A DNA stretch of 64,000 nt from Bacillus niameyensis. Its GTDB lineage: Bacteria; Bacillota; Bacilli; Bacillales; Bacillaceae_C. Location of the stretch: NCBI RefSeq assembly GCF_001375535.1, contig NZ_LN831197.1, positions 2,117,953 to 2,181,952 on the forward strand. The letters run 5' to 3'. The notes beneath the pieces are model-generated. The model ran no database searches, was not told where the DNA came from, and saw nothing but the letters and a program-made list of their open reading frames with translations. Shown here in pieces: positions 35,171 through 41,848 of this stretch. Both the position numbers and the translations under genes were made by a program. Every line of letters begins with the position of its first letter. The stretch's first letter is position 1.

Positions 35171-36112
35171 CTATCCTTCATAAACCCAATGTTTAGATAA
35201 TTTAAATTGGATTAAAGTTACAATAAAGACGATAACTCCCAATATCCATGCAATTGAGCTTGCATATCCCATATTGTAATATTTAAAACCATGTTCAAAA
35301 ATATAGAAAACAACTGTAGCTGCACTATACTCAGGGCCACCATCACCAGCGAGGACATAAATTTGACTGAAAGACTGAAACGCACCAATCACACCCATAA
35401 CAAGGACAAAAAAATGGATTGGTGATAATAATGGGAAAGTGATCTTCGTAAATTTTTGAAAAATATTTGCCCCGTCTACTTCTGCTGCTTCATAATACGA
35501 ACTAGGGATAGATTGAAGACCGGCTAAATAAAGGATCATATTACTCCCTATCCCTGTCCAAACACCTATAATGATTAGTGCTGGTTTAACCCATGATGCA
35601 CTTCCAAGCCAATTAGGGCCTTGAATTCCAAACCATTCCCATAGCATATTATTTAAAAGTCCAAAATCGTAGTTAAAGATCCACTGCCAAACGAGTGAAA
35701 CAGCAATAATCGGAGTGATGACTGGAATATAATAGATTGCTCTAAAAACACTTATCCCTTTAATCTTTCTATTCATCATAACAGCCAATATTAATGAAAG
35801 AATCATCCCGATCGGAATTCCAACCATAAGGAAGATCGTATTATAAATAGATTTAAAGACCTTTTCATCCCCAAGAAGTTCCTTATAATTATCTATCCCA
35901 GCAAAATTAGGTTTGTTAATGAGATCCCATTCAGCAAAACTTAAACCAACTGACCAAATGGTAGGAATAAGCCCAAATAAGAGAAAACCAATTACTGGAG
36001 CTGCAACAAATAAGTACGCCCACAAAATCTCTTTCTTTTTGTATCCGGGTATTTTAGAACGTTTTCGATTGGAATGGACCCTCTTCTCAGTCTCCGTAAG
36101 CAACTCAGCCAA
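35171..36112 (-). CDS. Carbohydrate ABC transporter permease (MalF/UgpA type)
   Basis: 313-aa permease with six TM segments and a basic N-terminus (RVHSNRKRSKIPGYKKKE). The EAA loop reads SSYYEAAEVDGANIFQKF, a canonical EAA-x3-G. First permease after the binding-protein gene, which ends 183 bp upstream with a long inverted repeat in between. The start is TTG at 36112 with AAAGGAGGGAACATTT upstream. Same operon as the MalG-type permease and the GH43 lipoprotein. Confidence 0.9.
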   Translation of the reverse strand: MAELLTETEKRVHSNRKRSKIPGYKKKEILWAYLFVAAPVIGFLLFGLIPTIWSVGLSFAEWDLINKPNFAGIDNYKELLGDEKVFKSIYNTIFLMVGIPIGMILSLILAVMMNRKIKGISVFRAIYYIPVITPIIAVSLVWQWIFNYDFGLLNNMLWEWFGIQGPNWLGSASWVKPALIIIGVWTGIGSNMILYLAGLQSIPSSYYEAAEVDGANIFQKFTKITFPLLSPIHFFVLVMGVIGAFQSFSQIYVLAGDGGPEYSAATVVFYIFEHGFKYYNMGYASSIAWILGVIVFIVTLIQFKLSKHWVYEG

Positions 36113-36156
36113 AAATGTTCCCTCCTTTTGTTAAACAGATTCAAATCGGTAAAACA

Positions 36157-36282
36157 TAGAGACTGTGACATAACTTAGTATCCCCCTGCCTAAAGCAAAG
36201 GATATTTCCGGAGTGGGTAAATCACAACCAACAATATTGTTCGGATTTATCATCGGTTAAAAAGCTTTTGTCCCAGCCTCTA
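36157..36282. repeat. 126-bp element with GAGGCTGGGACA-type inverted ends
   Basis: TAGAGACTGTGACA (36157-36170) and TGTCCCAGCCTCTA (36269-36282) are near-complementary ends around about 98 bp. On the minus strand it reads TAGAGGCTGGGACAAAAGC, an end I recall in dispersed palindromic elements of Firmicutes. It lies in the binding-protein/permease gap and could lower expression of downstream genes relative to the binding protein. Confidence 0.55.
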
Positions 36283-36295
36283 TATTTCTATTAGA

Positions 36296-37633
36296 TCACT
36301 TCAAGTTCCCTTTTTTGTACAGTTCCTCCATTTTTGGTTTAACTTGTTTTACCCAATCTTCGACAGACATTTCTCCATTCCAAACTTTTGCTGCTTCCTG
36401 ATTAAAATGATCTAGCCACTGAACATCTGGAGATCTCCAACCGTTATTCGGTTTACCATAATCTTCAATTATATTAATAAATTCTTGGCGATTTTCCGGT
36501 GCCTTATCCATAGTTAAAAACTCATTTTCCGCAAGACTCTTTAAGTTTGGTACTTGTTGCCCTAACTCCATAAATTGCCTTTGCCCGTCTTCATCTAATG
36601 ATAAATAGGAAGCTAGGGCAAATGCTTCATCAGGATGTTCAGTCTTTTTAGATATAACAAATCCCATTGAGCCAAGCCAAGTTGCCGTTTTCCCTGTATT
36701 TGGACTAGCTGGCCAAGGGGCTAAATCCCACCCAAATGGTAATTCCCAAAAACTTGGTTGATCCCAAGGACCCATTGCGAACATAGCCACTCCACCAGAT
36801 ACAAACCTTGTATAGGAATTTTGCGCTTCCTCCGCCTCCTGAGAAGGCGATACTTTATGTTTTTGACTCAAATCTGCGACAAATTGCATGGCTTCGATAA
36901 ATTCGGGTGTATCAATTTTCGCTTCACCCGTTTCATAATCAATATAATCCGCTCCATTACCCCAGACTGCTGTTTCTAAAGGAAAGCCAGCAATCCCATA
37001 TTGATCTGTTTTCCCATCACCATTTGTATCTTTCGTTAATTTTAATGCCGTTTCTAACATCTTATCCCATGTCCATTCTCCAACTTCGTGAGGTGGATAA
37101 TCGACACCAGCCTCATCAAACAAGTCTTTGTTGTAGACCATCGCCCAAGGTCCCACGTCTTTTGGTAAGCCATATAAATCTCCTTCTCCTACTGTTTGAC
37201 CACTATAGCGATACCTATTTAATGCCTGCTCCCAAACATTATCTGGATTAAAAATGTCTGTTTGATCAAGATATGATTGTAAATTTAATAATTGATCAGC
37301 GCCAACGAAGCGGGCGAACTCAGGTCCAGCGGCATAATACACATCAGGCTGTTTGCCAGATGCAATTAATGTAGATAGTTTTTGCGAATATTCTGCAGGA
37401 GGAACGCTTGTATATTTTACTTTCACATTTGGATACTTATCTTCAAAAGATTTAATGACGGATTGAAAGATTTTCTTTTCGTCTGGATTTCCATGGCCCA
37501 TGAACGATAATTCAATCGTTTCTCCTTTTTCCTCTGATTGCCCTCCTGAATTACTCGAGTTGCTACTGCATCCCGTGACCAACAGAAACATACTCAAAAC
37601 AAATACAATTAATCCACTTCTTACCTTCTTCAT
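36296..37633 (-). CDS. Sugar ABC transporter substrate-binding lipoprotein
   Basis: 445-aa extracellular binding protein. Signal peptide MKKVRSGLIVFVLSMFLL ends in lipobox LVTGC (Cys about 22), then a Ser/Asn linker and a family-1 solute-binding fold: ELSFMGHGNPDEKKIF, IASGKQPDVYYAAGPEF, DVGPWAMVYNKDLFDEAG, SGGVAMFAMGPW. First structural gene of the importer operon. The start at 37633 follows GGGGAGGTTAAAT; the longer frame to 37666 lacks a site. A TATACTAAGTATA dyad upstream matches one before the regulator gene. Confidence 0.92.
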   Translation of the reverse strand: MKKVRSGLIVFVLSMFLLVTGCSSNSSNSGGQSEEKGETIELSFMGHGNPDEKKIFQSVIKSFEDKYPNVKVKYTSVPPAEYSQKLSTLIASGKQPDVYYAAGPEFARFVGADQLLNLQSYLDQTDIFNPDNVWEQALNRYRYSGQTVGEGDLYGLPKDVGPWAMVYNKDLFDEAGVDYPPHEVGEWTWDKMLETALKLTKDTNGDGKTDQYGIAGFPLETAVWGNGADYIDYETGEAKIDTPEFIEAMQFVADLSQKHKVSPSQEAEEAQNSYTRFVSGGVAMFAMGPWDQPSFWELPFGWDLAPWPASPNTGKTATWLGSMGFVISKKTEHPDEAFALASYLSLDEDGQRQFMELGQQVPNLKSLAENEFLTMDKAPENRQEFINIIEDYGKPNNGWRSPDVQWLDHFNQEAAKVWNGEMSVEDWVKQVKPKMEELYKKGNLK

Positions 37634-37703
37634 ATTTAACCTCCCCAGAAATGTAATCCCTTTCATTTATCATAATATTAGATTAAAAGTTCAATATATA
37701 TAC

Positions 37704-37716
37704 TATACTTAGTATA
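37704..37716 (-). promoter_or_regulatory. Candidate operator of the glycan importer operon
   Basis: TATACTTAGTATA is a perfect dyad apart from its centre, 71-83 bp upstream of the binding-protein start. The same 13-mer with one central difference (TATACTAACTATA) sits upstream of the adjacent regulator gene at 38901, so it is the best candidate for that regulator's binding site. Confidence 0.5.
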
Positions 37717-37743
37717 AAATGAACTAATTATATGATTTTAAAC

Positions 37744-37778
37744 TAAAAAAAACCTAATAGTTTTTTAACGTATTAGGT
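37744..37778 (-). terminator. Terminator of the GntR/LacI-type regulator gene
   Basis: ACCTAATA (37752-37759) pairs with TATTAGGT (37771-37778); on the minus strand seven or more T follow. It lies 24 bp after the regulator stop codon. Confidence 0.85.
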
Positions 37779-37801
37779 CATAATCCTCTTATTTAGAACT
37801 T

Positions 37802-38878
37802 TTATAATGAATCATTTATAAACTTGACCGGAACAAAAACTCTCCTTGGTTCATAATTCCCTTCAAGTTGTTCTAGTAACAAATCTATTGTTTGTTTGCT
37901 GCATTCTTCAATATTCTGTTGAATATAAGCAATTCCCTCTATTCCTGAATGATCAAAAGATATGATCTCAATGTCCCGAGCGTATTCCTTTTTTATCTTT
38001 TCAACTGCCATATATGTATAACGTGTTAGCTCAGCATTCATAATAAAAAGCGCCGTAATTTCTGGGTTGTTCAATAAAAACTTTTTGATTAATAAAGGAG
38101 CTTGCTCAATGGAAATTTTATGGAAATTCATTAAAAACCATAAATGTTTATTTACAACTAATCCATTATTTAAACAGGCACGCTCGAATCCATTTGATCT
38201 TTCAACTGTAACGGTATTCGTAATTGGCGGTGAAATCAAGCCAATATTGTGATGCCCATTACGAATAAGATATGAAATTGCTTCAAATGTACCATTTTCA
38301 TTTTCAGAAGAAACACTATAAGTCCTAATATTTTCTAAATATCGATCAATTAAAACTATAGGAAATTTATCCAATGAAAGCCTAAGGATCGACTCATTAT
38401 AAACCTCTTTTTCGGTAGGAAAAATGATGATCCCTTTTGCCCCCAATTCTTGAAGCATTTCAATCGCATTGCTCTCTTCAAACTGTGATTCTCTCGTAAT
38501 TTTAACAACAAGATTATATTTATATTTTGATGCATATATTTCAATATAATTAACAAACTCTTGCTCAATTTTCGTTTTCATACTTGGCAAAATCAGTCCT
38601 ATTACACCATTAGATCGACTTTGGCCGCTTATTGATAAACGATTAGATTCCTTTAGAAGGCCGCTTTCTGTTACAAACGTCCCTTTTCCTCTTATTCTTT
38701 TGACAATTCCCTCCTCAGCGAGCCCATTAAGCGCGTTTTTCGTTGTAATTTGACTGACATGAAATTTTTCCATTAATTCTTTTTCAGAAGAAACCAAATC
38801 TCCCTCTCTTAAATCTCCTGAAATAATTTGTTCTTTAATATAATCTTTAATCTGCTGGTACAATGGTACATTTTTAAT
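37802..38878 (-). CDS. GntR-type HTH regulator with LacI-like sensor domain; apparent ATT start
   Basis: 358-aa repressor of the AraR-like architecture: N-terminal GntR winged helix (SSEKELMEKFHVSQITTKNAL, RIRGKGTFV) and a LacI/periplasmic-binding sensor (GVIGLILPSMKT, GIIIFPTEKE, VLIDRYL, NGHHNIGLISPP). It surely senses the sugar of the adjacent operon. The only standard start is TTG at 38863, 22 bases from the AGGTGAT site and inside the conserved PLYQQI entry. ATT at 38876-38878 gives IKNVPLYQQI with a 7-base spacing, and a stop lies two codons before it. ATT initiation is therefore my preferred reading. Confidence 0.85.
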   Translation of the reverse strand: MKNVPLYQQIKDYIKEQIISGDLREGDLVSSEKELMEKFHVSQITTKNALNGLAEEGIVKRIRGKGTFVTESGLLKESNRLSISGQSRSNGVIGLILPSMKTKIEQEFVNYIEIYASKYKYNLVVKITRESQFEESNAIEMLQELGAKGIIIFPTEKEVYNESILRLSLDKFPIVLIDRYLENIRTYSVSSENENGTFEAISYLIRNGHHNIGLISPPITNTVTVERSNGFERACLNNGLVVNKHLWFLMNFHKISIEQAPLLIKKFLLNNPEITALFIMNAELTRYTYMAVEKIKKEYARDIEIISFDHSGIEGIAYIQQNIEECSKQTIDLLLEQLEGNYEPRRVFVPVKFINDSL

Positions 38879-38900
38879 AACTCATCACCTAAGTTCGTTT

Positions 38901-38913
38901 TATACTAACTATA
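38901..38913 (-). promoter_or_regulatory. Candidate autoregulatory operator
   Basis: TATACTAACTATA, 23-35 bp upstream of the regulator start, matches the dyad at 37704 except at the centre. It continues into a second TATACTTTATA half-site. Confidence 0.45.
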
Positions 38914-39004
38914 CTTTATATCCTAATTTTATATTTGTCTATTTTTAGATTTTATCAATAGTAGGATACCCTCTATTTGAGTTGCAAAAATAAGTGCTTT
39001 GGAG

Positions 39005-39038
39005 AAAAAAAAAAGACCAGATGATAATACATCTGATC
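39005..39038 (-). terminator. Terminator downstream of the sigma/anti-sigma operon
   Basis: GACCAGATG (39015-39023) pairs with CATCTGATC (39030-39038, one G-U type mismatch); on the minus strand a run of ten T follows. It is 130 bp after the anti-sigma stop. Confidence 0.75.
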
Positions 39039-39166
39039 TTTGCGACTACAGCCCCATCTTGACGATCGCTAAGTCTTAGTGAGTTTTCTTGCAGAGATTA
39101 GGCCGTTATTTTTTGTTAGCTTATAATATGTCCAAACAATTACATGTATCCCTAACGCGGTGATGA

Positions 39167-40060
39167 CTATTCAACCATTGATAGCAATACTTTTTCCATC
39201 TCTTCCTTAGATAACAACGCTGCATCTATAGTAATTTGGTAATCCTTTTCTGGTATCGTGACTCTCATCGTCTGGACATTGCCGAGCCCGTCTTTATAGC
39301 CGTAAGCATGCTCAAAAGTATATCCCTTTAGTTGATAAGTATCGAGATTGTTATATATCCCTAACCCGATACTCTTATCTATTTTCTCTGTAACTGTAAT
39401 GAAATTAAATTCTCCATCTTTTTGTTGATATTCCAACAAAACCCTTGGATCCTTCCCTACATTTGCCTGTTCAGTATGTGCTTCTTCCCTTATCGAAACA
39501 TATCCCTCCGGTACAAAGGTCGGCCGTTTAATCGGATAACTGGCCATTTCCTGTGCTTCCTCGAACGTATGAATCATTAGAGCATAAATTCCGTAGCTCT
39601 CTATTTCCTCCCCAAGTTTTTGTGATCGTTCTTCATAATCTGCGTGAGGAATTTTCCCCCGTTCCAAGTCAAGCTCCATCGATTCCTTAATCAATTGGCT
39701 ATATTCTTCATATTCTTCTGGTGAGAGATGCTCCTTTGCCAATTTCAGGTGTTGTTCCCTTTGCGGTAAATATGCTTCTACCTCTTCCTTAGGGAAAACT
39801 TCCTTTATTTCCTTAATCGTATCCTCTGAACCAATTACTTTTCCTAACAAACTTTCGGCTGCATCCGCTATATAGGAACCTCCGATTGAGTAGGTTGCTC
39901 CCATAAGCATAGCAGAAGCTGCGACCCCAACAATCCATTTAGGATACCGTTTACTTTTCCTTCCTTCATGTTTAACAAGCTTAATTCCCGTCTCTGCTCT
40001 AGCATGAAGTTCATCCGGAATTTCGATTTTTTCCATTTCACGTTTTATTTCATTATTCAT
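39167..40060 (-). CDS. Putative ECF anti-sigma factor (DUF3600-like)
   Basis: 297-aa membrane protein with a cytoplasmic N-terminus (about 1-42), one TM segment (WIVGVAASAMLMGATYSIGG, about 43-62) and a large extracellular part with a helical ESLLGKVIGSEDTIKEI region and a C-terminal beta domain (RPTFVPEGYVSI, VTIPEKDYQITI). Layout resembles Bacillus DUF3600/DUF4367-type anti-sigma partners. It overlaps the sigma gene stop (ATGA), a strong sign of a functional pair. Signal sensed is unknown. Confidence 0.75.
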   Translation of the reverse strand: MNNEIKREMEKIEIPDELHARAETGIKLVKHEGRKSKRYPKWIVGVAASAMLMGATYSIGGSYIADAAESLLGKVIGSEDTIKEIKEVFPKEEVEAYLPQREQHLKLAKEHLSPEEYEEYSQLIKESMELDLERGKIPHADYEERSQKLGEEIESYGIYALMIHTFEEAQEMASYPIKRPTFVPEGYVSIREEAHTEQANVGKDPRVLLEYQQKDGEFNFITVTEKIDKSIGLGIYNNLDTYQLKGYTFEHAYGYKDGLGNVQTMRVTIPEKDYQITIDAALLSKEEMEKVLLSMVE

Positions 40061-40581
40061 AAATAATCCTCCCTCTTCAACTGCTTGCGTAATTTATCCA
40101 AAGAACGATATAAATTTGTTTTCACTGTACCTAGAGGCATGTCTAAAATATTTGAAATTTCCTCAATCGTATAGTCTGCATAAAATCTTAAAAGGACGAC
40201 GCTTTTTTCACTTTCTTTTAACCCCTCGACTAAATCTCTCAGTGTTATTTGAAGAGAAACATCTTTGTCATTTGAGGGAAACATTTCAGCGTATTCAGGA
40301 TTTAAATGGACTACCTTTTTTTCCCGTCTTAAATAACTAAGTGCTGTATTTATAGCGATTCTAATCAACCATGTCTTAAAATAATCGGGATTTTTCAAGG
40401 TTTGGATCTGGCTAAATGATTTATAAGCCGTTTCCTGGACAATATCTAGTGCATCTTGCTGATTTTTCACATAAATGTAGGCCATCCGATAAATGTCTAC
40501 TTCATGTTGTTGGAAAAGGATGAGATAGGCTTTTTCATCCCCCTTTTGCGCTTTTCTTACCAACTTTTTAATAACAACCAC
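40057..40581 (-). CDS. ECF-type RNA polymerase sigma factor
   Basis: 174-aa sigma factor. Region 2 reads YRMAYIYVKNQQDALDIVQETAYKSF with downstream FKTWLIRIAINTALSYLR (key DALDIVQETA and FKTWL-RI), and region 4 has LRFYADYTIEEISNILDMPLGTVKTNLYR. It directs transcription of a small stress regulon, likely including its own operon. The GTG at 40581 lies inside its own AGAGGTGG site; an ATT three codons later (40572) or a TTG at 40563 would be spaced five or fourteen bases, so the true start is uncertain. Confidence 0.87.
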   Translation of the reverse strand: MVVIKKLVRKAQKGDEKAYLILFQQHEVDIYRMAYIYVKNQQDALDIVQETAYKSFSQIQTLKNPDYFKTWLIRIAINTALSYLRREKKVVHLNPEYAEMFPSNDKDVSLQITLRDLVEGLKESEKSVVLLRFYADYTIEEISNILDMPLGTVKTNLYRSLDKLRKQLKREDYL

Positions 40582-40806
40582 CTCTATTTTTACTCTGTTC
40601 TGGCAGTGAATGATGATATTTCTTTATCCTTCACATTTCTGTTCTTGCGACCTCCCTCCTCCCAATCTTTTAAATTAATGATTTCTACCTATTAGACAAT
40701 CGATCGAAGCATTTGGCTTTAAAAAAGTAAAAAAAAATTTATAAAATAGGAAACCTCATATATATATCAACTTACTAAGCCATTTCCTTCTCACTATCAG
40801 GCAAAG

Positions 40807-40832
40807 AAAAAAGAGAATTAAAAGTAATTCTC
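40807..40832 (-). terminator. Terminator of the 40988-41470 gene
   Basis: GAGAATTA (40813-40820), loop AAAG, TAATTCTC (40825-40832); on the minus strand TTTTTTCTTTG follows. Confidence 0.75.
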
Positions 40833-40858
40833 TTCATCGAAATTTATTGAATTATCCT

Positions 40859-40912
40859 TGCATTTTCTATGAACCTTCCGCGGCTGAAGCCGCAAGTTTC
40901 AGGGTTGATGCA
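40859..40912. repeat. Nested hairpin, possible IS605-type end remnant
   Basis: Three nested pairings: TGCAT/ATGCA (outer), AACC/GGTT, and GCGGC-TGAA-GCCGC (inner, 40880-40893). The TTCC-stem-TTTC arrangement is like an IS200/IS605 right end, as at 47-90, but sequence identity is low. It lies between the neighbouring gene's stop and its terminator. Confidence 0.35.
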
Positions 40913-40987
40913 AATGCACATTGGCCTGGACACACACAACCACTCTCCCAGGGGAATGCAACGCTAATCTTTGTTCAAAAGGTGCGA

Positions 40988-41470
40988 TTACTCGCTCCGA
41001 TTTTGTGCTGGCTCAAATCCTTCCTCCCGCAAAAAGCTTTCAGCATCTTTGTATGAAGTAAAGCTTTCTACTAAGTTTAAACCTGCATATATATTCCAAA
41101 GCATTTCCTCACACGTTAATATCATTGTGTGACCTTCCTTATTTCGCCATTCGTACTCAATATTCGCTTCAGAATCAATCTCTTCTTCCGATCCTTCCGA
41201 TAAATACTTTATAGAATCAGAAATCACTTTCCGTAACTCTTCTTCTGAGGTATCTCTAATATTTATAAGTCCCTTATCATCCGCTTGATACCCTTTCAAA
41301 TCCCCAACAAAGACAAACCCATTACCGTTTGGATGCAGGTGATAAACAACAATTGTTTTATCATACAAGCTGTCTAAATAATGATAATTCACCCGTTTCA
41401 TTGATACCTCCTTACGTGTAAGTTGGGGAAATGATTCGATGATTGCTTGTTTTTCTTCAAATGTGAGCAT
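40988..41470 (-). CDS. Conserved hypothetical protein
   Basis: Unrecognised 160-aa soluble acidic protein. The first part has FEEKQAIIESFPQLTRKEVSMKRV (key FPQLTRKEVS), the middle is beta-rich with YHLHPNGNGFVFVGDL, and the C-terminus is acidic/helical (YKDAESFLREEGF). The pattern suggests a small Bacillus-specific cytoplasmic protein. AGAGGAAACAAC precedes the ATG. It stands alone with its own terminator. No function proposed. Confidence 0.68.
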   Translation of the reverse strand: MLTFEEKQAIIESFPQLTRKEVSMKRVNYHYLDSLYDKTIVVYHLHPNGNGFVFVGDLKGYQADDKGLINIRDTSEEELRKVISDSIKYLSEGSEEEIDSEANIEYEWRNKEGHTMILTCEEMLWNIYAGLNLVESFTSYKDAESFLREEGFEPAQNRSE

Positions 41471-41848
41471 GTTGTTTCCTCTTTTCCTCGCTGATTTATA
41501 TCAATGCTAATCCCTTTGCATTCGTAATATCAGTAATATCTATACCTTTAATACAAATTAAGCACACGCCAATCCAAAACAGCTTTCATGCTTATAGTTG
41601 GATAATACTCATTAACTTTATCAGATGTGGCAAAGAAACAAAAGATTAGGATTGGAATGAGGAAGAGTTTCCCTACCAATTTGAGAAAGCTCTAGCAAAA
41701 GTTTCTTATCCCCAAACCCCACTAAACTGACTTATTTTTTATAAAAACTACACTTTATTCACCTTACGAAATTGCGTCATTGTCTCTTTTAATTTTCCTT
41801 CATTTGCTATAATGAAAAAACAGTACGACGGTCGTTAGGAGGACGAAA
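41471..41848. other. Intergenic region, 378 bp, divergent
   Basis: Control region between the hypothetical gene and the TetM-like gene. GCTATAATG at 41805-41813 looks like a -10 box, 36 bp before the TetM-like start; no convincing -35 at 17 bp. There is no short peptide with attenuator hairpin of the tet(M) leader type, and no other gene. Confidence 0.4.
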
